57,068 nucleotides of DNA from Comamonadaceae bacterium (GCA_947450645.1 CANFWH010000011.1:1-57068), one strand, 5' to 3'. Shown: positions 23,958-32,820, counted from the first letter of the stretch. Made by a program: numbers and translations. Notes: a model not told the origin generated them from the letters alone.

Positions 23958-24737
23958 CTAGCGAAGTGCTTTTAATAAAAATGAATTCATCAGATCAGCG
24001 GCTTCATACTGAACCCAGTGGCCTGCGCCTTGGACGATTTGACTTTGACTGAGCGCTCCATGAGATTCAAGTAATTCGAGAACTGAGGCTGGTGTGCAAG
24101 TCACGTCATGTTCGCCCCAAGCCGCACTCAAAGCCATATCTGGATTGGCTTGCCGAGCCATAGCTAACGCATCGATCAGGCCACCAGCGTGCGAAATTTT
24201 CTTGCTGTGAAAGCGCGTTTGCAGGCAAGCGTTGGTGTGAATATCCAGCGCTTCGTCATTGATGGCAGCGTCATGCGCCAACATGTGCAGCAGCAAGTTA
24301 TGCCGCATCACGCTTCGCAAAGCCACGTCGTCATTGGCCTCCTGGGCATCCTTCCAATTGAGGAGTTTGCCTTTAGGACGACGCGTGGTACCGTGACCTG
24401 CCGCACCCAGCAAGGCGAGATGCGTGACGTTTGGACGCTGCGCCGCCATCTTTGCAGCGACTAAACCGCCAAAAGAAAAACCGACCAACCGCACAGACGT
24501 TTGCGCACCAATGCGCTCGTCCAAAGCCATGCGCATGGTCGCCACCAAAGATGCCATCGTTGGCTCGGGCGGCGTGCTTGACGCGCCATAGCCTGGCAGA
24601 TCGGGGACGAGCACGCGGTCATGTTTGGCAAGCGCATCCACATTGCGAACCCAGTGCGCGTGCGAGCCATGACCACCGTGCAAAAGCACGACTGGCGTGG
24701 CTTGTGGGCTACCCCACTCGTGCCATGCAATGCTCAA
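23958..24737 (-). CDS. Alpha/beta hydrolase
   Basis: A 259-residue alpha/beta-hydrolase. VVLLHGGHGSHAHW is the oxyanion-hole motif, VGFSFGGLVAA carries the nucleophile Ser in GFSFGG, WGEHDVTC holds the acid, and GAGHWVQYE the catalytic His. The start is TTG at 24737, overlapping the upstream stop (TTGA), and no other start lies near. Family members hydrolyse C-C bonds of ring-fission products, esters or lactones; the sequence does not decide between them. It is cotranscribed with the acyl-CoA synthetase and the LigI-like gene. Confidence 0.85.
   Translation of the reverse strand: MSIAWHEWGSPQATPVVLLHGGHGSHAHWVRNVDALAKHDRVLVPDLPGYGASSTPPEPTMASLVATMRMALDERIGAQTSVRLVGFSFGGLVAAKMAAQRPNVTHLALLGAAGHGTTRRPKGKLLNWKDAQEANDDVALRSVMRHNLLLHMLAHDAAINDEALDIHTNACLQTRFHSKKISHAGGLIDALAMARQANPDMALSAAWGEHDVTCTPASVLELLESHGALSQSQIVQGAGHWVQYEAADLMNSFLLKALR
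24130..24160 (+). repeat. Dispersed palindromic element, copy 10 (coding)
   Basis: AAAGCCATATCTGGATTGG followed by CTTGCCGAGCCA. On the minus strand it encodes ARQANPDMALS in the alpha/beta hydrolase, between the cap region and the WGEHD motif. Confidence 0.5.
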
Positions 24738-26872
24738 AGCAGCACCATCACGGCATCTGCCGCCACAACGCCCTTGCCCTTCGGCAAAACAAACAGTGGA
24801 TTAATTTCGGCTGTAACGAGCCGCTCGCCAAGGCTGTCCACCATAGTTGAAAACGCGACAACGGCATCCGCTAGCGCATCCACGTCAGCAAGCGGACGAC
24901 CACGGTAGCCGTTTAAGAGCGGCCACGTTTTTAATGATTCCATCATCTCGCGTGCGCCGGCCTTATCGACGGGACACATACGCAGAACAGTGTCTTCCAG
25001 CAACTCCGCCGTCACGCCGCCCATGCCCAAAAGAATCGCGCTGTCTGTTGGATCCGTGTGCATTCCAAGAATCATCTCCACCCCACCCGTCACCATTTCT
25101 TGCAAGAGGAATTGCTCACAAGTCACACCCGTATTAGCCTTCACGACAGTTTGCATCTGCGTTAAACACTCACCGATTTGACCAACAGCAAGGTTGACCG
25201 CCACGCCGCCCACATCGCTTTTATGTGTGATGGTGTTCGACAAAATCTTCAAAACGAATTTATTAACTCCGTGGGAAGCCATACTAGATGCGGCTTGCAG
25301 GGCATCGCTACTCGAAGTGACCACACATTCACGAGAGGCGGTAAGGCCAAAAGAAGCAAAGATTTTTTTGGCTTCAAATTCGTTAAGCGAGCCAGTGAGT
25401 GATGCAGAAACTAGGACGGGCGGTAGGGTGGGCTCAGCGCGAACGGGTTGGTTTTTTGTTTCAACTTGTTCGCGCTGAGTCTGCCCTACCGCCTGATGTC
25501 GCATAGCCAACAAAGCCTGCGCACAACTCTCAGGCGCAGTAAAAGCAGGCACGCCAAGCGACGACAACACAGCAGCAGCCTCTGGCGCATGAGGGCTGAC
25601 ATACGCCAGCACAGGCTTACTAGCAAACGCAGGCGCATCCAACATCGCGCCCGCAATCGCATCCGCCATCAAGCGAGGCTGCGCCACGCCAGACGAACCG
25701 ACGATCACAATAAGCGCGTCGTAACTGGGGCTAGCAAGCAACGCCGCCACGGCACCGCGCAACACGGCCGGCTGCAAACCAGCCAGCGTCACGTCAATCG
25801 GATTTTTATCAAACACGGCGTGATCACCTGTTTGCGTGGCACGTAGTTTGAGTGCTGTCTCGCTATCGGGCGCAGGTGTTTCAAAACCCGCGAGTCCAAG
25901 ACTGTCAGACACCAGCGTGCCCGCACCGCCAGTCGATGTGAGGATGGCAACGCGCTTACCTGACAGCTTTTTGCCAGTCGCCAGTGCAAGCGGCATATCC
26001 AATAAATCGCTAAACGTCTCGGCCCGAATCACGCCACAAGCTTTAAACAGCGCGTCATACATGCGGTCTGAGCCTGCCATCGCGCCTGTGTGCGAAACTG
26101 CAGCCGCAGCGCCTGCTTCGGAGCGACCAATTTTGAAAGCGACGATGGGCTTGCCTGCCCCGCCATTTGCTGCGCGAGCCTTGCTGCATGAGGCTTTGAA
26201 GCGTTCCACGTTACGAACTGTTTCAATATAGAGCACGATAACTTGGGTCGCAGGATCGTTCGCTAAGTAGTCCACACAATCGGCTAAATCAATGTCCACT
26301 TCGTTGCTAGTGGCAATCAATTTGGAGAGTCCCACGCCGCGTGCCGATGCACGTGACAAGAGCGAGCCCAAGATGCCGCCGCTTTGCGAGACGACGCTGA
26401 TTGAGCCGCGCTCGAAGTGCGCCATATCCATGGCGCCGCTGGGCGAGAGCACGATGCCATCGGTCAAATTAACGAGGCCAATGGTGTTGGGGCCTAGGAT
26501 TCGCATCTTGCCAGCCGCCTGAATCAGTCCCGCCTGCCGCGCTGCGCCTGCCTCGCCCGTCTCGGTGTATCCACTGGCGAGCACGATGCAATAAGAGACG
26601 CCAAGTGCTGCGAGCTCGCGCACAGCAGCTTCTGCTCGCTCTGCGCCGAGTAGCACCATCGCCACATCGGGTACGGCGGGCAAGTCGGCAATCGATGCGT
26701 AACAAGTCAAACCATTGATTTCGGATACACGCGGATTAACGGGATAAATCGCACCCGTGAATCCTTGTTTTTGCAACAGGGCAATCGGGCGACCCGATGT
26801 TTTGTTGGCGTCGGCTGATGCGCCAATCACCGCGACCGAGCGCGGTTTGAATAACAAATCCAAAGAGTTCAT
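24734..26872 (-). CDS. Acetate--CoA ligase family protein (NDP-forming acyl-CoA synthetase, fused alpha-beta)
   Basis: A 712-residue NDP-forming acyl-CoA synthetase. Domain order: CoA-binding Rossmann domain (about 1-135, with SVAVIGASADANKTSGRPI), succinyl-CoA-ligase-like domains with the phosphohistidine H261 in VSHTGAMAGSD, a linker (about 430-490), and an ATP-grasp domain (about 490-712, with KILSNTITHKSDVGGVAVNL and LLQEMVTGGVEMILGMH). It activates a carboxylic acid with CoA in the cytosol; in this operon that acid is probably an intermediate of the same route. Odd: a 75-bp inverted repeat at 25419-25493 encodes most of the linker (VGQTQREQVETKNQPV...), and two palindromic-element copies lie elsewhere in the gene. 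Confidence 0.88.
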   Translation of the reverse strand: MNSLDLLFKPRSVAVIGASADANKTSGRPIALLQKQGFTGAIYPVNPRVSEINGLTCYASIADLPAVPDVAMVLLGAERAEAAVRELAALGVSYCIVLASGYTETGEAGAARQAGLIQAAGKMRILGPNTIGLVNLTDGIVLSPSGAMDMAHFERGSISVVSQSGGILGSLLSRASARGVGLSKLIATSNEVDIDLADCVDYLANDPATQVIVLYIETVRNVERFKASCSKARAANGGAGKPIVAFKIGRSEAGAAAAVSHTGAMAGSDRMYDALFKACGVIRAETFSDLLDMPLALATGKKLSGKRVAILTSTGGAGTLVSDSLGLAGFETPAPDSETALKLRATQTGDHAVFDKNPIDVTLAGLQPAVLRGAVAALLASPSYDALIVIVGSSGVAQPRLMADAIAGAMLDAPAFASKPVLAYVSPHAPEAAAVLSSLGVPAFTAPESCAQALLAMRHQAVGQTQREQVETKNQPVRAEPTLPPVLVSASLTGSLNEFEAKKIFASFGLTASRECVVTSSSDALQAASSMASHGVNKFVLKILSNTITHKSDVGGVAVNLAVGQIGECLTQMQTVVKANTGVTCEQFLLQEMVTGGVEMILGMHTDPTDSAILLGMGGVTAELLEDTVLRMCPVDKAGAREMMESLKTWPLLNGYRGRPLADVDALADAVVAFSTMVDSLGERLVTAEINPLFVLPKGKGVVAADAVMVLL
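25275..25306 (+). repeat. Dispersed palindromic element, copy 11 (coding)
   Basis: GAAGCCATACTAGATGCGG followed by CTTGCAGGGCATC. On the minus strand it encodes LQAASSMAS at the start of the ATP-grasp domain, over a helix that family members also have, with about three extra residues. Confidence 0.5.
25419..25493. repeat. Long inverted repeat (32-bp arms) inside the acyl-CoA synthetase gene
   Basis: The left arm 25419-25450 (GGCGGTAGGGTGGGCTCAGC then GCGAACGGGTTG) pairs with the right arm 25462-25493 at 27 of 32 positions around an 11-base T-rich loop. All five mismatches are G-T wobbles if the plus strand is the RNA. The stem is in frame and encodes a polar linker between domains. A single-arm relative lies at 423-446. 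Motifs beginning GTAGGGTGGGC are a known type of dispersed extragenic repeat in bacteria; here one is inside a gene. Confidence 0.8.
26176..26207 (+). repeat. Dispersed palindromic element, copy 12 (coding, weaker)
   Basis: GAGCCTTGCTGCATGAGG followed by CTTTGAAGCGTTCC. It encodes FKASCSKAR on the minus strand in the acyl-CoA synthetase. The arms are less symmetric than in the best copies. Confidence 0.35.
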
Positions 26873-27660
26873 TGCGCGGCAGTCTTATTCAAAAACGCCA
26901 TCACAGCTTCGCGGTGCTCGGTGCTGGTGTAGCAAATGCCTTGGGCTTGGCTGCCTTGCGCAAAAATTTGCTCCGATGGCAATTCAAAAGTCTGATTCAA
27001 AATTGTTTTGCCGAGTGCCAGCGCAGTTGCAGAGCCTTTGGAGAGTTCAGCAGCCCAAGCCTGCGCATCAGATACCAGTTGGTCTGCAGGCGACGTTCGG
27101 TCTGCAATGCCCATGGATAGGGCTTCCGTGCTATCCACCTTGCGTCCAGAGAAGATGAGTTCCTTCGCTTTGGGCAGGCCCACGCGGCGCGGTAAAAAGT
27201 ACATGCCCCCGCCATCGGGAATGATGCCTCGGTGGATGTACGACCACGTAAAACTGGCGTGTTCACTCACCATGATGAAGTCGCAGGCCATAGCCGTATC
27301 GGCTCCCAGGCCAGACGCAACGCCGTTGACAGCCGCAATGGTGGGTTTAGGCATGGTGTGCAAGAGGCTTTGCACATGGTGCACGCCTTGCTGGCGCGAC
27401 CAGCCGTTAAAGGCGATCTCGCCTGTCGGAGCGCTCATCCTTTTTTCCATCCCTGCAATGTCACCGCCCGCACAAAAGCCTTTGCCTGCGCCTGTGAGCA
27501 CCAAGGCGCGAATCGATTTGTCGGATGCCACACGGTTCAGTGCAACGACAAATTCAGCACGCATCGCGTCGTTCATGGCGTTACGTTTATCGGGGCGATT
27601 GAGGCTGATGGTGGCGATGCCGTGGCTATCGACGCTAAGAAGTACGAGTGAGTCAGTCAT
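26869..27660 (-). CDS. Enoyl-CoA hydratase/isomerase family protein
   Basis: A 263-residue crotonase-fold protein. LNRPDKRNAMNDAMRAEF starts the fold, ALVLTGAGKGFCAGGDIAGM forms the oxyanion hole, and ASGLGADTAMACDFIM with FTWSYIHRGIIPDGGGMYFLPR is the active-site region; the Glu of water-adding hydratases is not obvious there (GIIPDGG has Asp). It might therefore be an isomerase or hydrolase rather than a classical hydratase. The start overlaps nothing upstream (39-bp gap to the Bug gene stop), while its stop overlaps the synthetase start by four bases. Confidence 0.85.
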   Translation of the reverse strand: MTDSLVLLSVDSHGIATISLNRPDKRNAMNDAMRAEFVVALNRVASDKSIRALVLTGAGKGFCAGGDIAGMEKRMSAPTGEIAFNGWSRQQGVHHVQSLLHTMPKPTIAAVNGVASGLGADTAMACDFIMVSEHASFTWSYIHRGIIPDGGGMYFLPRRVGLPKAKELIFSGRKVDSTEALSMGIADRTSPADQLVSDAQAWAAELSKGSATALALGKTILNQTFELPSEQIFAQGSQAQGICYTSTEHREAVMAFLNKTAAQ

Positions 27661-27699
27661 GGTTTATTTCCGTTTAGGTTCTATTTATTCAGCTGTAAT

Positions 27700-28674
27700 T
27701 TATTCGGCTTTGATGTTGGCGGTTTGAATGAGCTTGCGCCAGCGAACGACTTCGCCTTTGAAGTAGCTATCCAGCTCTTGCGGCGAGCCTGCGCTGACCA
27801 CCAAGCCTTCGTCGGCGACGCGCTTTTTAAAGATGTCCGAATTGGCCGCACGTTTAGCAGCCGTGTTGAGTTTCGCAATCACATCAGGCGGCGTGCCTAC
27901 AGGTACAAAGAGGCCGTACCAACTATCTGCCGCGTACGTACGAAGCTCTGGCACGCCAGAGCCAGCAAGGCTTGGCACGTGAGCTAACCTTGCGACAGGC
28001 GAGCGCTCTTTGGTAGTCACGGCCAAAGCGCGCAGCTTCCCGCTCTCGATAAAGCCGCCCACCGCAGATGCTGTCGCAAACATCATGTCCACTTGGCCAC
28101 CCAGCAAATCAGTCAGCGCAGGCCCTGCGCCGCGATACGGGATGTGAATCATGAAGGTTTTAGTCAGCGACTTAAACAACTCACCCGCCAAATGCGCTGA
28201 TGTGCCCGCACCTTGCGAGGCAAACGACAGCTTGCCAGGATTGGCGCGGGCAGCGTTCACGATGTCTTGCACGGACTTAAAAGGACTATCCGCGCGAACC
28301 ACCAACACGTTGGGTGATAAGCCCACCAGCATGACAGGCGCAAAGGCTTTGTCGTAGGCATAGGGCATTTTGGCGAGCAAACTAGGATTCACCGCATTGG
28401 CAAACGTCGCCATGACCAAGGTGTAGCCGTCCGCTGGGCTTTTGGCCACCGCGTCCGTGCCAATCACGGTGCCGCCGCCCGCTTTGTTGTCGATGATGAC
28501 GGCTTGTCCCAGCTCTTGAGACATCACCTGCCCCAGCGTGCGGGCAATTAAATCTGTGCCTCCGCCTGGTGCGAAAGGCACGACGATGCGGATGGGCTTG
28601 TCGGGGAATGCATGTGCGCAAGTCACAGCCAGTATGGTTTGCAGCACGATTGATAAAAAAATACGATTCATCAT
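27700..28674 (-). CDS. Bug/TctC family substrate-binding protein
   Basis: About 324 residues from ATG 28674, with a GTG at 28686 (overlapping the upstream stop as GTGA) as alternative start. The signal peptide is MMNRIFLSIVLQTILAVTCAHA, cut before FPDKPI. Signatures: RIVVPFAPGGGTDLIARTL, VIIDNKAGGGTVIGTDAVAK, KLSFASQGAGTSAHLAGELF. It is the second Bug receptor in the long operon counted from its promoter. The signal peptide is partly encoded by a palindromic-element copy, as in the Bug gene at 21167. The ligand is unknown. Confidence 0.9.
   Translation of the reverse strand: MMNRIFLSIVLQTILAVTCAHAFPDKPIRIVVPFAPGGGTDLIARTLGQVMSQELGQAVIIDNKAGGGTVIGTDAVAKSPADGYTLVMATFANAVNPSLLAKMPYAYDKAFAPVMLVGLSPNVLVVRADSPFKSVQDIVNAARANPGKLSFASQGAGTSAHLAGELFKSLTKTFMIHIPYRGAGPALTDLLGGQVDMMFATASAVGGFIESGKLRALAVTTKERSPVARLAHVPSLAGSGVPELRTYAADSWYGLFVPVGTPPDVIAKLNTAAKRAANSDIFKKRVADEGLVVSAGSPQELDSYFKGEVVRWRKLIQTANIKAE
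28619..28651 (+). repeat. Dispersed palindromic element, copy 13 (coding, signal peptide)
   Basis: CAAGTCACAGCCAGTATGG followed by TTTGCAGCACGATT. On the minus strand it encodes LQTILAVTCA, nearly the same peptide as copy 7 (VQATLAVACG) in another Bug signal peptide, so common descent of the two genes could explain this pair. Confidence 0.45.
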
Positions 28675-28682
28675 GATGCCAC

Positions 28683-29480
28683 TCACTCTCTAAAACTAGG
28701 CTCCATACGATCTAACATGCGCAGCAGCGCAGGCCACTCCATTACGCCGTAAGGTCTGCGCTTTTGCGGTTGGTAGTTCATATACGTTTCGTCCAGCACA
28801 GCTTGAGAGACCGCTTGGAATGGGGCGTTGCAGCCCATCGCCATGACTTGCGCGCGGCATGACAGCTCTAGTCTGTGCATCCAATTGAACGCTTCGCCAA
28901 TCGTGCGGCCTACTGTCAAGAGTCCGTGGTTGCGCAAAATCATCGCCTCAGAATTGCCCAAATCTTTAACAAGCGAGGCTTGCTCGGTCATGTCGAGCAC
29001 CACGCCGCAGTAGTCGTGGTACGCAATCTTTAAAAACCGCATCGAGGTTTGATTAATCGGCAAAAGTCCGCAGGCCAAGCTGGATATGGCCATGCCCGCT
29101 GCTGTATGCGTGTGAATGACGCAATTAATCTCGGGCCGCGCTTCATGCACGGCGCTGTGCAAGATGAAGCCTGGGATATTGATGGTGTAGTCCAGCTCGC
29201 CAAAGTCGGGCTTGTAGAGCAGCTTGCCTTTGTGGTCGATCTTGACCAAACACGATGCGGTCATTTCCTCGTACATCATGCCGTAGGGGTTGGTGAGAAA
29301 GGCCTCGGGCTCGCCCGGCACACGCAGCGTGACGTGATTCGCCATCATGTCAGACATGCCGTAATGCGCGACCAAGCGGTAACAAGCCGCGAGGTCAATA
29401 CGGGCTTGCCATTCCTCTGGTGTAACTTGATTTTTTAAGGACGCCAGTTGTAGTCGTCCGTTAATGGTGTTGGTGCTCAT
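28683..29480 (-). CDS. Class II aldolase/adducin family protein
   Basis: A 265-residue protein of the class II aldolase/adducin family. The metal-site histidines are visible in CVIHTHTAAGMA (HTH) and in a later ILRNHGLLTVG, and MMANHVTLRVPGEPEAFLTNPYGMMYEEMTAS gives the phosphate/carboxylate loop. Members are zinc-dependent aldolases, epimerases or decarboxylases; the substrate here cannot be read. The start overlaps the dehydrogenase stop by four bases, and its stop overlaps the possible GTG start of the Bug gene. Confidence 0.85.
   Translation of the reverse strand: MSTNTINGRLQLASLKNQVTPEEWQARIDLAACYRLVAHYGMSDMMANHVTLRVPGEPEAFLTNPYGMMYEEMTASCLVKIDHKGKLLYKPDFGELDYTINIPGFILHSAVHEARPEINCVIHTHTAAGMAISSLACGLLPINQTSMRFLKIAYHDYCGVVLDMTEQASLVKDLGNSEAMILRNHGLLTVGRTIGEAFNWMHRLELSCRAQVMAMGCNAPFQAVSQAVLDETYMNYQPQKRRPYGVMEWPALLRMLDRMEPSFRE
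29071..29104 (+). repeat. Dispersed palindromic element, copy 14 (coding)
   Basis: CAGGCCAAGCTGGATATGG followed by CCATGCCCGCTGCTG. It encodes AAGMAISSLAC right after the aldolase HTH motif without changing the usual protein length, so here it overlays native sequence. Confidence 0.4.
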
Positions 29481-30445
29481 GTGCTTGTCCTCACTTCATT
29501 TAATAGTTCTCTGCCCTGCACGAAACGGGCAAGATTGTCGATAAAAATCTTGGCAACGTTATCGCTGTGCCCCGTGAAATGGCCTGCTGTGTGTGCCGAC
29601 AACATCACGTTGGGTAGTGACCACAACGGCGAATCAGCGTTCAAAGGTTCGACTTCAAAGCCATCTAAAAATGCGCCACCGAGTTGCCCCGATTGCAATG
29701 CCGAAATCACATCCGCCTCCACGCAAACCTCGCCGCGTGCCACGTTGACTAAGTAGCTACCCGCTTTCATTTTGGAGAGCAATTGGGCATCCACCAAGCC
29801 CTTGGTTTGCACCGTCAAGGGACACGCCAAAACCAAAAAATCTACGTTTGGCAAGTAGCGACTTAACTCATCAAAATTACTGCGCGTGATGCCAATGACT
29901 TTGATATCCAAAGCGGTTAGATATTTGGCAATCAAGGAGCCAATCGCCCCCAAGCCCAATACCAGCGAGGTTTGTCCCGTGAGGTCATCCAGCTTGGGGT
30001 GATTCGTCATAGGCGTGTACTCGCACTTGTGCTGCGCCGCAATTTGCACGGGGAACTGTCGCCCCAGCGCCAGCACAGCCGCGACGGCGGTATGCGCCAC
30101 GGGCGCTGCGTTGGCGCCCGAGGAAGTGGTCACGCGCACACCGCGAGCGAGTAGCTCTGCATAAATTGGACGATCTGCGCCAGCCGAATGGGCTTGAATC
30201 CAAGCAAGCTTTGGGGAGGCTCGCAAGATGTCGTAATAGCGTGCGAGCGGCGGCAACACATTCGTTTTGGTCGATAGCCCCGTGATGTCGCGTGTGGTGA
30301 GCGAAACATCAATCGGATACGTGCCATCAGCGCTTGGCTTGGATTCCAGCGTCCACCATTTGACAGCGGCGACTTTTTCAATGGCTGCGCCGTGATCGGC
30401 TATGCCTTTTTGCGACATCAAGATATTCAAAATGGGCAGACTCAC
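29477..30445 (-). CDS. D-2-hydroxyacid dehydrogenase (NAD-binding)
   Basis: About 322 residues from GTG 30445, which overlaps the upstream TGA (GTGA) and has GGAGGG just before it; a TTG at 30460 is in frame but poorer. The C-terminal half is a Rossmann domain with LVLGLGAIGSLIAKYL and the typical LVNVARGEVCVEADV and LGGAFLDGFEVEPLNADSPLWSLPNVMLSAHTAGH segments that carry the active-site Arg, Glu and His. It reduces a 2-oxoacid or oxidises a D-2-hydroxyacid in the cytosol. A second enzyme of this family is at 34974, just across the LysR gene. Confidence 0.87.
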   Translation of the reverse strand: MSLPILNILMSQKGIADHGAAIEKVAAVKWWTLESKPSADGTYPIDVSLTTRDITGLSTKTNVLPPLARYYDILRASPKLAWIQAHSAGADRPIYAELLARGVRVTTSSGANAAPVAHTAVAAVLALGRQFPVQIAAQHKCEYTPMTNHPKLDDLTGQTSLVLGLGAIGSLIAKYLTALDIKVIGITRSNFDELSRYLPNVDFLVLACPLTVQTKGLVDAQLLSKMKAGSYLVNVARGEVCVEADVISALQSGQLGGAFLDGFEVEPLNADSPLWSLPNVMLSAHTAGHFTGHSDNVAKIFIDNLARFVQGRELLNEVRTST

Positions 30446-31824
30446 GTCACCCTCCAGCAATGGGCAAGCTTTGCAACGGACACATCCACATCACCCAAAA
30501 TCGCCTGGGAGAGCCTGTCAGCATTAGCCTGGCCAATACGCGGTACGGTGAGTTCCATAAATTTATCGAGCAATTCTTCGTCCGTGAGCGGATCATCCGG
30601 GTCACCATGACGCGTGGCTTGATGGCGCGAAAAAATCTCGCCATTTAAGAGTTCGATTTCGATATGGCAGCTGCGATTTTTAGGAAAATTTTCCGTGCAG
30701 GCAACATCTTCACTCACTGAAATCTTTTCTTCTAGCGCATGAATTTTTTGATTGTTCAGCGCCGCTGGCATGAAAGCTTGCTCGCGCACACGGCCTAAAA
30801 CCAAACGCGCAGCGACGGTGTAGGAGAGGCTGAACTTGGCTTCGAAGCTACTTTTGGGATGTCGGTACGCACAGACATCCACGCCTGCTTTGTACGCGCC
30901 GATGCGAATCGCTTTGATGGACTCGGGGGGGATGTTGTGCAGCGCTTGCAACGCCGCTGCGCCATCAATCGCAGGAAAGGTATGACCGCAGCAGCCGTGA
31001 TTTTTAAACGTCATGCGCGTGATGTTGAAGTCAACTCCTAAACCGATGAGCGCCTCGTCCCAACGTGCACCGTCGCTCATGGCCGCACCAAAGCCTGCCT
31101 CGCCTTCCAGCAAATCGGGCGTACCCGTCATGCCCGCCGCAGCAGCGAGCGCGGCGGAGAGTCCCACTTCAGCCGCATGACCGCCGTGCATGGGCTTGGT
31201 CATGGCGTCCGAGCGGAAGGCTTGTTGCAAGCCGCTAGCGAACGTGCCTGCGGTCGCCATCGCATGGCAAGCCATACCAGCATTGGCCTGCACGAGGGCG
31301 GAACACGCGGCGGCAGCGCCAAATACGCCCGCTGTGCCCGTGGTATGAAAGTATTTGTAGTGGCTGGGTTGAATCACCGTTGCGATGCGCGTGGAGACTT
31401 CGTAGCCCGTAACGATGGCACGCAGCAGCGCATCGCGGCCAATCCCACGCGCTTCGGCGAGTGCAAACGCAGGCGAGATCGTCGGGCTTGCGGGGTGATA
31501 CGCGCCGTCGCGGTAGATGTCGTCGTATTCGGCCAAGTGCGAGAGCGTCCCGTTTAAAAATGCCGCCGCTCGCAGCTTGGCTTTTGATGCTGTGCCTGCA
31601 ATGCTGCAAGGTGCGTGCAAGGCGGGTTCATCCACCAACTCGTCGGCATAAGCTTTGCGCAATAAATCGGCCGCGGGCAGATCGCTACCCGCAATCAAAG
31701 CACCCATCCAATCGAGTAGCGCACGTTTGGCGTGATGCTGGACACCTACTGGCAGGGCCTGCTGCGCTTGGCTGGAGGCGTAATGGCCGTAGCTTTGCAA
31801 TAGCGTCGTCGTCCGCATCGTCAT
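30442..31824 (-). CDS. MmgE/PrpD family protein
   Basis: A 460-residue member of the MmgE/PrpD family, whose known members dehydrate 2-methylcitrate, isomerise or dehydrate related tricarboxylates, or decarboxylate cis-aconitate. Signatures: AKRALLDWMGALIAGSDLP, LNGTLSHLAEYDDIYRDGAYHPASPTISPAFALAEA with the DD pair, and FKNHGCCGHTFPAIDGAAAL. It starts with a four-base overlap onto the Bug gene stop. Together with the Bug receptors and a hydroxyacid dehydrogenase it suggests that a tricarboxylic or branched dicarboxylic acid passes through the pathway. Confidence 0.88.
   Translation of the reverse strand: MTMRTTTLLQSYGHYASSQAQQALPVGVQHHAKRALLDWMGALIAGSDLPAADLLRKAYADELVDEPALHAPCSIAGTASKAKLRAAAFLNGTLSHLAEYDDIYRDGAYHPASPTISPAFALAEARGIGRDALLRAIVTGYEVSTRIATVIQPSHYKYFHTTGTAGVFGAAAACSALVQANAGMACHAMATAGTFASGLQQAFRSDAMTKPMHGGHAAEVGLSAALAAAAGMTGTPDLLEGEAGFGAAMSDGARWDEALIGLGVDFNITRMTFKNHGCCGHTFPAIDGAAALQALHNIPPESIKAIRIGAYKAGVDVCAYRHPKSSFEAKFSLSYTVAARLVLGRVREQAFMPAALNNQKIHALEEKISVSEDVACTENFPKNRSCHIEIELLNGEIFSRHQATRHGDPDDPLTDEELLDKFMELTVPRIGQANADRLSQAILGDVDVSVAKLAHCWRVT
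31268..31301 (+). repeat. Dispersed palindromic element, copy 15 (coding)
   Basis: CAAGCCATACCAGCATTGG followed by CCTGCACGAGGGCGG. It shares the 18 bases GGCCTGCACGAGGGCGGA with copy 16 in mobA, although the two genes lie on opposite strands, which shows DNA-level repetition. It encodes LVQANAGMACHA over native-length MmgE sequence. Confidence 0.6.
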
Positions 31825-32816
31825 TCGGGCTTCGCTCCCGAAGCTTTAACGATGGGCGCCCAGGTCTCATATTCCGTGCGGACAAATTTGGAGAATTCCT
31901 CCACGCTCATCGGAATCGGCTCTGCGCCTTGCGCGACTAGTCTGGCGTTGACTTCAGGGGTTTGCAAAATCTCGTTGAACGCCTTATTGAGTTTTTGCAC
32001 AATCGCTATCGGCGTGCCCTTGGGGGCAAAAAATCCAAACCAAGAGCCTGTTGCCATATCGACGCCGAGCTCTTTGAGCGTCGGCACATCGGGCAAGCTG
32101 CGCGAGCGAATTTTGGTAGACACGGCGAGTGGCCGTAATTGCCCACCTTTGATGAGTTGCGTCACCGATGGCACAGTTGCAAACATATATTGCAAACGCC
32201 CCGCGACCAAGTCCCGCGTGGCTTCCGCGCCTTTGTACGGGATGTGCAGCGCATTCATACCCGTGCGTGCGCTATACAAATAACCCGTCATGTGCGCGGC
32301 TGTGCCGATGCCCGTTGAACCGTAGCTCACCTTGTCTGGATTGGCTTTAGCAAATTTGGTTAAGTCGGCGATAGAGTTAATCACAGGCGCACTGGCGATG
32401 GTGGGAACGACCAGCACGGTCGGCACTTCGGCCAGCAAAGCAATGGGCTGCAACTCCTTTTGTGGATTGACAGCTAGCTTGGGAAACAGCGTTGGATTAA
32501 TCGCAATTGGGCCAAACGAATTAATCAAAATCGTATAGCCATCGGGCGCAGAGTGCCCCACATATTCAGTTCCGATATTGCCCGCGCCACCAGATTTGTT
32601 TTCTACGACAACAACAGCATTCCACTTGGTGGTGAGCTGCGCGGCGACCTCGCGTGCCAAGATGTCCGTCGTACCGCCTGCGGTAAAGGACACGATGAAT
32701 CGAATAGGTTTTTCAGGATACTTATCGATGCTTTGCGCTTGCGATAAGGCGCTGATGCCCACAAAGCCAATGAATATAAGGTTTGCTAAATGGCGCATCC
32801 ATTTTTTAAGTTTCAT
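31821..32816 (-). CDS. Bug/TctC family substrate-binding protein
   Basis: About 331 residues from ATG 32816, chosen because AAAGGAA lies about 8 bp upstream; an upstream in-frame start at 32837 would overlap the acyl-CoA dehydrogenase. It has a signal peptide of about 30 residues (MKLKKWMRHLANLIFIGF..., SQAQS), then RFIVSFTAGGTTDILAREV, VVVENKSGGAGNIGTEYVG and KVSYGSTGIGTAAHMTGYLY. It is the first of three Bug receptors in the long operon. The gene is cotranscribed with acyl-CoA dehydrogenase and MmgE/PrpD. The ligand is unknown. Confidence 0.9.
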   Translation of the reverse strand: MKLKKWMRHLANLIFIGFVGISALSQAQSIDKYPEKPIRFIVSFTAGGTTDILAREVAAQLTTKWNAVVVVENKSGGAGNIGTEYVGHSAPDGYTILINSFGPIAINPTLFPKLAVNPQKELQPIALLAEVPTVLVVPTIASAPVINSIADLTKFAKANPDKVSYGSTGIGTAAHMTGYLYSARTGMNALHIPYKGAEATRDLVAGRLQYMFATVPSVTQLIKGGQLRPLAVSTKIRSRSLPDVPTLKELGVDMATGSWFGFFAPKGTPIAIVQKLNKAFNEILQTPEVNARLVAQGAEPIPMSVEEFSKFVRTEYETWAPIVKASGAKPE

Positions 32817-32820
32817 AGCG

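Noticed and set aside
27284-27314. GCCATAGCCGTATCGGC in the enoyl-CoA hydratase gene as a palindromic-element copy
   Set aside because: It encodes GADTAMACDF, a conserved crotonase segment, and the tail does not match.
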